From Bactericera cockerelli (taxonomy: Eukaryota; Arthropoda; Insecta; Hemiptera; Triozidae): a stretch of DNA of 64,000 nucleotides. The stretch is taken from positions 16,163,377 through 16,227,376 of the forward strand of contig CM044966.1 of assembly GCA_024516035.1 (NCBI GenBank), written 5' to 3'. Position numbers and translations under genes: made by a program. Below the pieces are notes generated by a model, which saw only the letters and a list, made by a program, of their open reading frames with translations, made no database searches and was not told where the DNA came from. Every line of letters begins with the position of its first letter. The stretch's first letter is position 1. This document shows positions 43,850-54,840 of this stretch, in pieces.

Positions 43850-44110
43850 GCCAGCGTCGATGGCATGTTGAATACACCGGTTCCCTTCAGAACACCGAAG
43901 TTAAGCGACATCCAGCGAAGTTAAGACTTGGATGGTTGACCATTCAAATTCTAATTCTCGTGACGCTGGCTTTTCCCGGCCCCACTCAGGCTGGGTGAGG
44001 TCAATGTGAGTAGCAGGTTTGTGAGTTTCCTGCGAATGGAGGGTAAAACCCCCGTCGTGATATGACCATGGCAGTTGAAAGCGACGTTAAACCCCAATTA
44101 AAAAAAAAAA
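43850..44110 (+). mobile_element. 5S-rRNA-derived SINE, full length, with 11-bp target duplication
   Basis: The head follows insect 5S rRNA along its length: GCCAGCGTC, TGTTGAATACACCGGTTC, ACACCGAAGTTAAGC, GACTTGGATGGTTGACCA and a closing GACGCTGGC that pairs with the start. The body is ACTCAGGCTGGGTGAGGTCA, GCGAATGGAGGGTAAAACCC, GATATGACCATGGCAGTTGA, GCGACGTTAAACCCC and a poly-A tail. AAATCTTTCAT stands at 43837-43847 and 44108-44118. Transcribed by RNA polymerase III from the 5S internal promoter in family terms (SINE3 class). Confidence 0.92.
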
Positions 44111-44329
44111 TCTTTCATGGGAGGAGAAAGTTCAATACTTATTATATAAAATAAATAAATGATACTATAAATAAATGTGTTTCTTTGTGTTATTATATCA
44201 TTTTAGTGGGTAGCGCAGAATTATAGGACTTTTTCGTGTCTTTAATATCCCAATATCTTATTTTTTCTATAATTCTGCCACTTGTGGCTGGTAACATTAA
44301 AGCAGCTACTCATTTTTCCTCACGAGGTA

Positions 44330-44485
44330 TGAGACCCCGAACAACCAAGTACAGAGCAGAAAAAACAAGTTATCCTCCCAAATGGGAGGAATTAACTTGT
44401 CATGTCCCGGCTGGAATTCGAACCTGCGACATCTGGAATCTGTAGATCTACAGAGCGCCGGCTACCACTGAGCTACCGGGACATT
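44330..44485 (-). mobile_element. tRNA-derived SINE, family 2, copy
   Basis: On the minus strand TGTCCCGGTAGCTCAGTGG, CAGGTTCGAATTCCAGCCGG and GACATGACAAGTTAATTCC, with GAGGATAACTTG beyond. It carries a short change in the anticodon region compared with 38538. Confidence 0.7.
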
Positions 44486-44514
44486 CTTCTTATTAATTTA
44501 ACTGCATTGTTTTA

Positions 44515-44700
44515 TCTTTGTTTCCCTCTTCCTCCCTCTTACTTCTCCTCCTACTCTTCCTTCTGCCAGTCATTCTCATCCTATTTCTTCTACTCTCCCT
44601 CCCTTCCCTCCTCTTCCTCCTCCTCTATTTATCCTTCCTTTCCTTTCTTCTCTTCTTCCCCAATCCTTCTCCTTCCTTGATTTTTATTCCCTCGAAAAAA
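44515..44700. repeat. CT/CTT-rich sequence
   Basis: CCT/CTT pyrimidine tract; the frames over it are spurious. Confidence 0.75.
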
Positions 44701-44754
44701 AAAATTCCCAAAAAAAATTGAACTAAGTTTGTACCCGTTAGCTTAAAGTGTGAA

Positions 44755-45250
44755 GGGAGCGAGAGGCCACCATTGGAGGAAGGGGCTAAGGGCTAGTGGG
44801 GGAGTGAGCTAGTGGCTAGTTGAGTAGGAGGCTAGGGATTAGTGGAGCAGGGAGCCAGCGGCAACAATTGGGGGAGGAAGCTAGTGGCTAGTGTAGCAGA
44901 AAGCTAGGTACTATAAGTGGGAGAGGGAGCTAGGGGCTAGTGGAGGAGGGAACTAGTGGAAAAAATTGGAGGAAGGGGCCAGGGACTAGTCGGGGAGGGA
45001 GCTAGTGGGTAGTTGAGGAGGGAGCTAGGCAACAATTGGGGGAGGAAGCAAGTGGCTAGTGCAGGAGGGAGCTAAGGGTCACAATTGGGGGAAAAAGCTC
45101 GGTACTATAAGTAGGGTGGGAGCTAGGGGCTACCAGTTTGAGAGGGTGCTAGAGGCTACAATTGGGGGAGAAAGCTAGGGGCTAGTGGAAGAGGGAGCTA
45201 AGGGCTACCAGTGGACGGAGAGGGGGGGGGGGTACCAGGAGTGGTTTAGT
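44755..45250. repeat. GGGAGCTAGGGGCTAGTGG minisatellite
   Basis: Irregular tandem units of about 20-25 bp (GAGCTAGGGGCTAGTGGAGG) with longer composite units that add CAACAATTGGGGGAGG. G-rich on the plus strand. Confidence 0.85.
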
Positions 45251-45374
45251 GGTAGGCTACAAAGTGGGAGAAGAATTTTGAGACTTTGTTAGACCTGTTT
45301 GTTCAAAGGTACTATTAATAAATTGTAAAATATATTTTCAGACACGTGTCTGAATAGGACTAACTAAAAGCGAA

Positions 45375-45560
45375 GAGAAAGATGAGAAGAAAAGGTATGA
45401 GGGTATAATAGAGAGGATGAGGGTTTTAGAGATAAAGAGAAAGAGAGAGAGAGAGAGGGGGAGAGAGGAAAGAGAGAGAGAGAGAAAAGAGAGAGAGAGA
45501 GAGGAATAGAGAGAGAGAGAGAGAGAGAGAGGGGAATAGAGAAAGAGAGGCAATAGAAGA
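45375..45560. repeat. GA-rich simple sequence
   Basis: (GA)n with GGGG breaks. Confidence 0.85.
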
Positions 45561-45824
45561 AAGTAAGTTTATGGGATTATTTTTGTTTCTACTATTTTAT
45601 GTTTCTGAAATTGTCTCTTGAGGGAGCGTAGTCATTCCAGGGCTCTTTCACACGATTTGTTTATAAAGTTTTCTTTTCTTTTATTATTATTATTGTAAAT
45701 TATTAATATTAATATTTAAGAATATTAAATTAATTAACAAAATATATTTGTATGTATTTTGAAAATAAATAAGATGTCTGAATAAAAAACTCTCACTCCT
45801 AAAATATTCATGCTAAAATAGCGA

Positions 45825-46088
45825 GTATTTAAGCATCGTGTGAACGTGCCCTAGACTACACAAGTGTATGTTTCCGCCAATGCTGACTCACTCCTTAATA
45901 CACCTCCTTCATTTTAGCATCGTGTGAACGCGCCCTAGACTACATTAGTTTATGTTTCCACTATTGCTGACTCACTCTTTAATACACCTCTCACTATTTT
46001 AGCATCGTGTAAATGCGCCCTAGACTACACAAGTGTATGTATCCGCCATTGCTGACTCACTCCTTAATACACCTCTCTCTATTTTATA
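45825..46088. repeat. ~88-bp tandem repeat x 3
   Basis: Three units, each with TTTAGCATCGTGTGAACG, GCCCTAGACTACA, GTATGTTTCC and TGCTGACTCACTCCTTAATA. Differences are scattered single bases. The 260 bases before it are AT-rich. Confidence 0.9.
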
Positions 46089-46185
46089 CTTCGGATTTTG
46101 GTCGTCTCTCTCTCCCCTTCACCCACTTACCGTCTCACCCCTCCCCCTCTCTTCTCCTTCTTTCGACCTCTTCTTTTCTTGTCCG

Positions 46186-46275
46186 TCCCGGTAGCTCAGT
46201 GGTCAACGCGTCTGACTCGTAATCCAGAGGTCGTGGGTTCAAAGACTCTGAATGTGGACCTCTCTTTAAATAAAC
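46186..46275 (+). mobile_element. tRNA-derived SINE, family 2, plus-strand copy
   Basis: GTCCCGGTAGCTCAGTGGTC, CTGACTCGTAATCCAGAGG, TCGTGGGTTCAAAG. The anticodon loop CTCGTAA would read as Thr (CGT), but the acceptor does not close, so it is a SINE head and not a gene. Confidence 0.65.
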
Positions 46276-46955
46276 ATTAATTTGAAAAAAATGTCAATGA
46301 TTTCCAAGAGTAAAAAATGAATGTTAAAAATGCTGAGCTACCCACAAAAAGTGTGAATAGTCGCTTAAAAAACTTATTTATTTTTATTTTATTTATTTAT
46401 TTACACTTTATTTTTATTTTACTATTACTTTCAATTATCTATACCTATCTAACTCTCTCTGTTTCCCCTCAAAAATATCTCTCTCCCTACCATCTTCCCC
46501 CTTTCCCTCCCATCTGCTTCTCTCTGTCTCTCATTCAGACAAGTTTAGCAAGACGACATAGGTTTTCTTGTTTTGCCATTACACTATAATGACATTATTT
46601 GTATCTATTTTGTTCGTTGCGCTGGGCTGGCTTTAGTCTGGCCCGATTGTCTGTTTTATTTTATTTTTCAGAATATTTTTTTTTTGTAATCCGCCATTTC
46701 CCGTTCGAAGGGATTCGAAATTTTTGAAAACTTTTGCATTCTTCTGGGTTTTGTTCTGTAAAGAATTATCATTATTTTTCGGTACCATAAAAGTAAATAA
46801 ACTAGTAAGAGGCAAATTACTAAAGGAAATTGAAATAATATAGGTACAGTTTTTCATTGTTATTTGCTATGAAGCTATTAATTTTTTAAGTAAAAAAAAG
46901 TTATCATATTTGTGTGATATCAAAACTACTCAAACTTACTTTACTAAATCTACGT
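46276..46955. other. Spacer with a T/CT-rich patch
   Basis: AT-rich DNA; a CT-rich patch lies at 46440-46530. No gene supported. Confidence 0.5.
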
Positions 46956-46959
46956 TTTA

Positions 46960-47030
46960 ACAGAAACTGGAACCACCGACCTCCAGGTTACAAGTCCGCC
47001 GTCTTATCGATCAAGCTACTGAGGTCGGTC
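46960..47030 (-). mobile_element. tRNA-like SINE head (different tRNA type)
   Basis: On the minus strand GACCTCAGTAGCTTGATCGA and ACTTGTAACCTGGAGGTCGG, then GGTGGTTCCAG as a damaged B box. Confidence 0.5.
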
Positions 47031-47086
47031 TTATTTTTATTTTTTAAAGAAGTATTTATTACATAATTATTTTAAAACCAAAAAAA

Positions 47087-47172
47087 AAAACTTAAAAGGT
47101 ACCCCTCGCGTTTTGAACCTGCGACCTCTGGATTACCAGAGCGCAGCCTTTACCACTGAGCTATTGGGACAG
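47087..47172 (-). mobile_element. tRNA-derived SINE, family 2, copy
   Basis: On the minus strand TGTCCCAATAGCTCAGTGG, GCTCTGGTAATCCAGAGG, TCGCAGGTTCAAAACG. The anticodon arm here has a good CTCTGG/CCAGAG stem. Confidence 0.65.
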
Positions 47173-47175
47173 ATT

Positions 47176-47272
47176 AGGATCATGATCCGATCACCGAAGA
47201 TAAGCAACGTCCAGCGCAGGGAAGACTTTGTGATGCTGGAATTCCTGCCCAACCAAGGCTGATTGAAAAAAA
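47176..47272 (+). mobile_element. 5S-derived SINE, fragment
   Basis: GATCCGATCACCGAAGATAA, CAACGTCCAGCGCAGG, GTGATGCTGGAATTCC, then CCAAGGCTG. Abuts the previous SINE with only a few bases between. Confidence 0.7.
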
Positions 47273-47479
47273 AACTTTTTTAAAATGAATATATTTATTT
47301 AAAGAGAGGTCTGTAACATTCCCAATACCAAAATTTAAAAAAAAATGTTTAAATGTCATTTTTCTTTACATTAGCACCCTGTCTGACACATCCTGTATTT
47401 TACATACTTCCACAACTCTTACGACAGGAATTGTTTCCTGCACAAGATTCAGCGCGAGACAACGACGGAACATTGCCCG

Positions 47480-47915
47480 AATTTCTTACATTCTATTATA
47501 CTCCCTATTTTGTTACTACTATTATCATTACCTATTATTATTATGATTACTACTACTACTACATTTGTTGTTGCTATTATTATTATTCCTATATTTGTTG
47601 TTGCTATTATTATTATTAGTACTACATAATTATGTTGTTGTTTCTATTATTATTATTATTAGTACTACTATATTTGTTGTTTCTATTATTATTATTCTTA
47701 CTATATTTTGTTGTTGCCATTGTTGTTATTTTTATTTACAAAAGGTACTGTTTTTGTTGGACTTTTTGTTATTTATTTCCTGTTGTTGTTATTGTTGTTG
47801 TTGTGGTCGTTATCATTGTTCTCAATTGTTCTAATCCTTTTAATGTTGCCATTATGTTTAATATATACTATTAATATTGTTATTATTATAGCAATAGTAG
47901 TAGTAGTAGTCTCTT
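47480..47915. repeat. TTA/TTG trinucleotide-rich sequence
   Basis: (TTA)n, (TTG)n and (TAG)n tracts mixed. The plus-strand frames give hydrophobic repeats with no meaning. Confidence 0.85.
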
Positions 47916-47994
47916 TATTTATGCGCTTTTCTATTTTCAAACAAAAACATAAAAGACAGGAAGAATTTTCACCCCGAAAAATGGTGGGGACCCT

Positions 47995-48270
47995 TTTTTC
48001 TCTCTCTCTTTTTGTCCTCTCTTTTCATTATCTCCCCTCCTGCTCTTTAAATATCTCTCTCTCTCTCTCTTTTTCCAGTTTATATTTTTGATTTTACATA
48101 CTCTGTCTTTTTATCTCTTTCTCTCTCTCTCTCTTTGTCCAGTTTATATTTTTGATTTTACATACTCTTTCTTTTCTCTCTCTCTCCTCTCTCTCTCTCT
48201 ATCCCTCTCTTTGTCCTGTTTCTATTTTAGATTTTACATATTCTTTTTTTTATCTCTCTCTATGTCCTCA
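47995..48270. repeat. CT tract with a ~60-bp repeat x 3
   Basis: Three units share CAGTTTATATTTTTGATTTT and ACATACTCT(G/T)TCTTT on a CT background. Confidence 0.8.
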
Positions 48271-48274
48271 TAAG

Positions 48275-48355
48275 TTATTTATATTAGCTTAGGAGATGTT
48301 ATATTTGTAAAATAAATTTTTATAAATAAAAATAAACAAATCAAATCAAATCAAA
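48275..48355 (+). mobile_element. LINE 3' tail with (CAAAT)n
   Basis: TTAGCTTAGGAGATGTTATA, AAATAAATTTTTATAAATAA, then AAATCAAATCAAATCAAA. Matches the minus-strand piece at 2646-2750. Confidence 0.6.
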
Positions 48356-48414
48356 AAATCTCTCTCTCTTCTTATCTCTCTCTTTCTCTCTCAGTCCTTT
48401 ATGTTATATATTTT

Positions 48415-49126
48415 ACTTCCGATAAATTTCTAATATTAGAAATCGGAAGTATTGTGTTCGTTTTTGTAAAAAAAAATATTTTTTTGCTCCGATTTCAATT
48501 TTTTTCATATTTCTGGACGTTTCATAACCTCCTGAGCAAATTTGGTTTTGTGTCCGTCTGTCGGTCTGTCGGTCTGTCTGTCGGTCTGTTAAAACGATTC
48601 CTTGTAACGCGCAAATCTCAGAAACTACTCGACCGATTTTGATGAAATTTTGCACACATCTAGGAGACATTCTGTAGATGGTCCCATTTTAAATTCATTG
48701 AATTCGTACTAGCGGCTCTGGGTGAAAGAGACCATGCGCCTGACCACTAACTTTTTACTTAAATGCTTATATCTCGTGAACGGTACACCCGATTTTGATG
48801 AAATTTTATATGTATATGCATATTATTGTTTTACACAGGCTTTTTATATTTTCTTATTCATTAATTTTAATTTGACTCTGATATTTAAGAAAATCCGAAA
48901 TTTTGGACAATAAAGTCAAAAAATAAGAACTACGACTTGCCGATACAGAATTTTTTGTAGAATCTAGAATGTAGGAAAAACGGTTTTCTACCATATAAAA
49001 CAAATTTGAAGAGAATCGGTTCAGCCGTTTTGGAGATACAAGCAATTTAGTATAAAAACTCAAAATTCGCACGTGTACACAATGTGAAACAATCACGAGG
49101 AAGTATTGTGTCCATAATTGGCAGTG
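48415..49126 (+). mobile_element. Dispersed 700-bp family, copy 3
   Basis: Collinear with copies 1 and 2. The left palindrome has one change (GATAAATTTC), so the GAGAAA form is shared by copies 1 and 2. Confidence 0.8.
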
Positions 49127-50135
49127 TTTTTTTATTTTTCTTCACATTCTTTCTCTTTTTACCTGAAAAATATTACTCTTTCTCTCTACCACATTTTCTC
49201 TTTTACTTTGATCTTGATCGACTATTCCTTAACTTTGATTTTCTTCGAACAAATTTCCTTTTAAGATAGAGTGAGAGGAGAGAGAGAGTGCGAGAGAGAG
49301 TGCGAGAGAGATAAAAAAGGGACGGTGGGCATTCAAAATATGTTAGGGTCGCTCTTCAGATGACATAAAAGCAAGTTACCTAGTAGGTATACATTTATAA
49401 ATTTATACACAATTTAACTTCATATACATTCATACCTATAAAACATACATAATTATGTATAAATGTAGGAACATATTTCAGCCTTTATTTAATAATAATA
49501 CATGCTTGAGCGGGATAAGACAGAGTAAAAGGAAGAAGAATGTAGGTATTACTATAATTTTGTGCACGTAAAATTTTTAATTTAAAATACATGACAGAAT
49601 ATGAACGTATTGTATTTAAATATAAATACGAGACATCTACTGTAGGTTGTATATTTACGAGTATTTGGTCCATACCTACCACTGACATGTGGTAATGTTT
49701 CAGGCATACAGACTATGATAATAACAATAATTCTGTGTCTGTGAGATAGGGATAGATACCTGAATCACGGTGGTGAGAGGATTATATGGACGCTCAGATC
49801 GAGGTATGTTCTGATATTCATGTAGGTACATCTAGTACAACTTCTCACTTTTCTGTTAATACTGATATACTGATTTGGTTTTTTGCTCTATTGCCGCGTT
49901 GAATTCCTATTGAATTTCGCTGTAACAAGAACTCTTTCACGTATAATTATTTAATAATCCTGATGTTAATATTTTTTTTAAAGAATTATTCAGTTAAAAT
50001 ATCATCCACACCATCCACTTGAGGTAGTGTGGACAGTACATAAACTATAAGAGCCTGTATACATGTACAGTAGTTAGGTAGCAATGATAATGATAACAAT
50101 AGTGCCGGTTATAAGGCTTTCTTAGAAAGATATTT
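49127..50135. other. Mixed DNA with dispersed-repeat scraps
   Basis: 49260-49315 is a short GA tract. 49503-49545 carries the GCGGGATAAGACAGAGTAAA tail word. 49730-49795 is the inverse of 53627-53690 (CACGGTGGTGAGAGGATTAT). 49803-49860 shares GGTATGTTCTGATATTCATG and CTAGTACAACTTCTCAC with 54290-54350. No gene supported. Confidence 0.5.
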
Positions 50136-50139
50136 CAGG

Positions 50140-50535
50140 AAACAGATAGTGTGTGAGAGAGAGAGAGAGGGCGGGAGGGAGATAAAGAGAGAAAGAGGGA
50201 TTGAGAGAGATAGAGAGAGAGAGAGGGAGACAGAAGTAGAGAGAAAGAGAGATAAGGAGAGAGAGAGAGAGAGATAGGGAGAGAGAAAAAGAGAAGGAGA
50301 GAGAGAAAGAGAAAAAGCGAATGAGGGAGGGAGAGATACAAATAGGGAGAGAAAGAGGGATTGAAAGAGATGAAGAGGGAGAGAAATAAATGAAGAATTA
50401 GAGAGAGAGAGAAAGAAAGAGAGAGAGAGAGAAAGAAAGAGAGAGAGAATGAAAGAGAGAGAGAGAGAAAAAGTGAGAGAGAAAAGGAGGCAGGGAGAGA
50501 TATAAATAGGCAGATAAAGAAAGGAAGAAGGAGAG

Positions 50536-50592
<57 letters not shown>
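50140..50592. repeat. GA-rich simple sequence
   Basis: Long (GA)n with GAAA and GGGA breaks, ending in a pure (GA)n run of about 50 bases at 50540-50590. Confidence 0.9.
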
Positions 50593-50593
<1 letters not shown>

Positions 50594-50639
50594 GCATCTT
50601 GAGTTGCACAAATGCACAATAGAGTTGACACGTTCAACT

Positions 50640-51065
50640 TTCGTTCTCTCTCTCTTTCTCTCTCTCTCTCTCTATTATTCTAGAATAGCTACTGGTATCC
50701 ATTTATCTCTTTTTCATTCTCTCTGTTTAAGCTCTTGGATTTCCCCTGTCTCTCTCCCTCTATTATATCCCTCTCCTTCTCTCTCTCTCTCGCTCTTTTC
50801 TATCTCTGTCCTTCTCCCTTTATCTTGCAATAGATCTTTTCATTTCCTCGTCTCCGGAAGTAAGAGAGAATAATATTTTTCCTCTCTTTCTTCCCCTATC
50901 CTCTAACTTCCTTTTTCTCTTTTTCCCCTCTTCTCTCTTTATTTCTCTCTCCTACTCTTAATCTATCTATTGCACTTCCCTCATTTCTCTCTCTATATCT
51001 GTCCCTTTCGGTCTAGCTCTTAGTCCATCCATTTCTCTCTCTCTCTTTCTATTTTCCTTTTTCCC

Positions 51066-51110
<45 letters not shown>

Positions 51111-52420
51111 AACTATTTCTCTTTTTTTCCTCTGTTCACTCTTTCTCCCTCTCACTCTCTTTCTATTTCTCTTTTTCCCCCTCCTGTCTTTATTTCTCTC
51201 TCCTCCTCAAATTCTATTTATTGCACTTCCCCTCAGTTCCTCCTTCTCTCATCCTTCTATTCTCTCTCTATCTCTGTCCCTTTCTGTCTATCTCTTAGTA
51301 TATCCATTTCTCTCTCTCTTTCTATTTTGCTTTTTTTCTTCTGTTCTCTCTTTCTATTTCTCTTTCTCCCCTCTCCTGTCTTTATTTCTCTCTCCTACTC
51401 TAATTCTATTTATTGCACTTGCCTTCAGTTCCTCCCTCTCTCATCCTTCATTTCTTTCTCTATCTCTGTCCCTTTCGGTCTATCTCTTAGTCCATCCATT
51501 TCTCTCGCTCTTTCTTTTCTCTTTTTCCCCTCTCTTCTCCTTATTTCTCTCTTCTTCTCTAAATCTAACTATTGCACTTTCCCTCAATTTCTCCCTCTCT
51601 CATTCCTCTATTTTTTCTTTATCAATGTCCCTTTCGGTCTATCTCTAAGTCCATCCATTTCTCTCTTTCTAAATCACTCCTTCTACCCCTTCTCTCTCTC
51701 TCTCTTTCTAAATCACTCCTTTTACCCTCTCTCTCTTTTCACCATATTCAATTTACCATCTGTTCCCGCTTATAATGTGTTGGGTTTTATATCCCTTTCT
51801 CTCTCTCTCTCTTGTGCCCTAACACATGTATGGTATATATTTATACAAACACATAAATATATATACACTCAATCTCTTTCTCTCCTCCTTATATTTATAA
51901 ATCTTTCTCCGTCTCTTTATCTATCTTCGTCTCACTCTCTTTCTCTCACTCATTCACTCCCCCTATCTCTCTCACGGTCTTTCTCTCTCCCCTTCCCCCA
52001 AAACTGCTTGTCTTTCTAAGAATACTTCTCTCTCTCTCTTTCTCACTCATTCACACCCTCTCTCTCATTCATTCACACCCTTCTTCTCTCTCTCTCTCAC
52101 TCTCTCTGACTCATTTACCCCCTATTTCTCTCACTGTCTCTCTCTCTCTCATTCACACCCTTCCTCTCCCTCTCTCTCTCTCTCTCTCACTGATTCACAC
52201 CCTTCCCCTCTCTCTCTCTATTTTTCTCACTCATTCATCCCCCTTCCTATCTTTCTCACTGTCTTTCTCTCTCACACACATTCACCGCTTCTATCTCTCT
52301 CACTCATTCACCTCCTCTATCTCTCTCACTGTCTTTCTCTCTCTCTCACTCATTCACCCCCTCTATCTCTCCCTCACTCTCTTTCTCTTCTTGTCTCAGT
52401 TCTTGTTTATATCTTCTGCT
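50640..52420. repeat. CT-rich block with long-period repeats
   Basis: CT simple sequence. Within 50965-51660 a unit recurs four times with CTATTGCACTT, CTCTGTCCCTTTCGGTCTAT and CTTAGTCCATCCATTTCTCT, at spacings of about 150-250 bp. 52030-52370 has many CTCACTCATTCAC words. The 230-codon frame here is low complexity. Confidence 0.88.
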
Positions 52421-52505
52421 TTTTGCGTCATTTAAGCAGAAAATAATAGGAGGATCTCGGGTTTTGTCTCAAAAAAAGAAAGAAAAGGTTTTTACACAGG
52501 CCCAT

Positions 52506-52521
52506 ACCCTGTATACAGGGT
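52506..52521. other. Palindrome ACCCTGTATACAGGGT
   Basis: Two CAGGGTGTA-type transposon tips of the kind ending elements B and C, meeting head to head at a TATA. Followed by GTATTTAAATTATATCG. May be a scar or solo end. Confidence 0.55.
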
Positions 52522-52544
52522 GTATTTAAATTATATCGACGAAT

Positions 52545-52640
52545 GTATAGCGATGATATCTCCATGATGGCATGGATATTCAGAACTATTCCAGGTATGT
52601 TCTGATACTCATGTACATCTTTTTTTATTAAATAATCATG
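52545..52640 (+). repeat. Scrap of the GGTATGTTCTGATA repeat
   Basis: Shares AGGTATGTTCTGATA and CATGTACATCT with 49803 and 54290. Family unknown. Confidence 0.5.
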
Positions 52641-52884
52641 ATTGTTTCATATTTTAATATGTAAAATATTCATCCCATAAAATATATAAGACCTGTTTGA
52701 CTGCTGGAGTAAAGGTACTTTTCAGTCTTACCTCGGCAGTATAAACAAGGTATATTCTATTCTATTCTATTCTAGTGCAACGTTATCATATTTGTGTTAA
52801 AAAAATTTCCAACTCATCTCCCTGGGGCACACAGACCACAACTACCGTCGCATTTCCTCTTTGAATCGATAGGCTTATTATTCA

Positions 52885-52975
52885 TGCACTGAGAGGGATT
52901 CGAACCAACGGATCCCTACGCTACCTGGATTACCAGACTAGCGCGTTAACTACTTGACTACCAGTTGATTGAATT
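52885..52975 (-). mobile_element. tRNA-derived SINE, family 1, head only
   Basis: On the minus strand AACTGGTAGTCAAGTAGTTA, ACGCGCTAGTCTGG, GGATCCGTTGGTTCGAATCC, CAGTGCATGAATAA. The body is missing. Confidence 0.7.
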
Positions 52976-53021
52976 GAAAATCTTACTTTCTTTTATGTTC
53001 AATCGAAGTTATGAAAAATTT

Positions 53022-53200
53022 AGCCAGCGTCAACATCAATGGTAACTAGAAATACCTTGAATACACAATAACACGCGTTCTGTCACGGAAGTTCAGCAAC
53101 GTCCAGCCTGGTTTGATTACATTTTCCGATCCAACCCAGCCTGGGTGAGGTTTTAATGTGGGTATCTGTTTGTGAATTTCCAGCGAAAATTGAATCTAAA
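53022..53200 (+). mobile_element. 5S-derived SINE, diverged copy
   Basis: GCCAGCGTCAACATC start, TTGAATACACAA, ACGGAAGTTCAGCAACGTCC, then the shared CCCAGCCTGGGTGAGGTTTT body and CAGCGAAAATTG. Confidence 0.7.
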
Positions 53201-53439
53201 AGCCCTTTTGGACTGGATGCGACAAATGGCGACGAATTTTATGTACACCCAGTATATATTGTACATGGGCCTCTTGTATCATATACATACATATGTACAT
53301 AAACTTTTACATATAGGACTGAACAATTTTGAACATCATATTGGAAGTGTTTTTTTGGACTCCTGGTCCGAACACCCTGAAGCATGTTGAAGGAACTTTT
53401 GTTTGAAATAATTATAATTACATACAAATATTATATTTT

Positions 53440-54110
53440 ATCATATAACAACTTCAGTGCCATTAGTCTCCATTTGGGGTCTCACAGATCTTCACCAAAG
53501 GGCCCTATTCCCAATTCCGGGCCTACCCAGGCTGGGTGAGGGTAAAACCCCCGTCTACCTGAAATCAGGATGTTAAAACCAAACAGAATCAATGGACATG
53601 AAAGGAGCCTAGACATAGGATTTGGGCGTCCATATAATCCTCTCACCACCGTGATTTAGTTTACCTATCTCACGGACACGGAATTATTATTACCAAAGGG
53701 CCGAGCCAATATTTTGATGAGTAGTTGAGAACTCATTATAATCTTTTCCCATCTGATCTGGCTGTAACTCGAAGACATCAAGAGGTCAATGTTATAAACC
53801 TTGAAGTAAAATACACCTAAAAAAAAAATATTTTAAAAAATAAAAAAATCCAAAGGTCTAAAACAATATTGTAAATTTCAGGCCTGAATTGTACGAGTAT
53901 GAGGTCCCAAATGGGTACTCATGGCCCCCTGGAACAATTTTTTTTTTTTTTTTTTTAAATTGAAACATTACTTTAGATTCCAAATGGGGGCTCATGAATT
54001 GTGTTGTCATGCTGAGTTGAGATCCCAAAGGGGAACTCATGGCGAAGTTCTCTAAAACCAGCGTGGCACTGAAGTTTATGAACATAATATTTTGTTGATA
54101 ATTATACAAT
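53440..54110. repeat. Mixed SINE-tail and CCAAATGGG-motif repeats
   Basis: 53510-53585 is a 3' piece of the 5S-SINE body (CTACCCAGGCTGGGTGAG, TAAAACCCCCGTC). 53627-53690 is the inverse of 49730-49795. 53905-54045 has three spaced CCAAATGGG(T/G)(A/G)CTCATG-like words. AACTTCAGTGCCA at 53446 recurs inverted at 54060. No gene. Confidence 0.5.
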
Positions 54111-54284
54111 AAAAATTAAAAAAAAAAACAACTTAATTCTCGCTTGGACAAGAACACGTATATCACAGTTTAAAATAGAGAGGTTTGTTTATACTGATTA
54201 TAATAGAGAGGTTAGTTGATGGTATGTATATTGTATAATCAGAACAGAACTGTTACCTGCTGATTGGAGCAAATAATCTCGAAA

Positions 54285-54355
54285 CAGCTGTCCAAGTATG
54301 TTCTGATATTCATGTACAATTGTACATCTAGTACAACTTCTCACTTTTTCTTCTA
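54285..54355 (+). repeat. Scrap of the GGTATGTTCTGATA repeat
   Basis: AGTATGTTCTGATATTCATG, CATCTAGTACAACTTCTCAC; nearly the same as 49803-49860. Confidence 0.55.
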
Positions 54356-54840
54356 ATATCTTTCTTCTGCACTTTCTCTCATTCTCTCACTCTCTCTCTT
54401 TCCCACTCTATACATTTATCTTTTTCTCTCGATCTCTTTTCCATATCTTTCTTCACTCTCTCTCTCTGTCTCACTATTATCCCCCATTTTCTTTCTCTCT
54501 ATCTCTTACTCATATCTTTTCTCACATATCTTCTTTTTCTCTCTTTCTCTCCGTCATCATTCGTTCTCTCTATCTTTTTCTCATAACTTTCTTCACTCTC
54601 CCTCTTTCCCTCTCTATATATTTATCTCTTTCTCTCTCTCTCTCTCTCTCATTCTCTCTCTCTCTCTCCTTCATCATAATTTCTCACATATCTTTTTTCA
54701 CTCTCTCTCTCTTTCCCTCTCTATACATTTATCTCTTTTTTTCTCTCTCCTTCATCATTATTTCTCTCATATTCTTCACTCTCTCTCTCTCTTTCCTTCT
54801 CTATACATTTATCTCTTTCTCTCTCTCTCTCTCTCCCCAA
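54356..54840. repeat. CT tract with TATACATTTATCTCT units
   Basis: About five CT-rich units carrying TACATTTATCT(C/T)TTTCTCTC and TTCATCAT words, roughly 100 bases apart. Then a C run near 54870. Confidence 0.85.

Noticed and set aside
43850..43972. A real 5S rRNA gene
   Set aside because: Too diverged in the loops, followed at once by a SINE body and poly-A, and flanked by an 11-bp target duplication.
46186..46260. A tRNA-Thr (CGT) gene
   Set aside because: A and B boxes and an anticodon-like loop are present, but the acceptor stem does not close and related heads at 38538, 44330 and 47087 show it is a SINE family.
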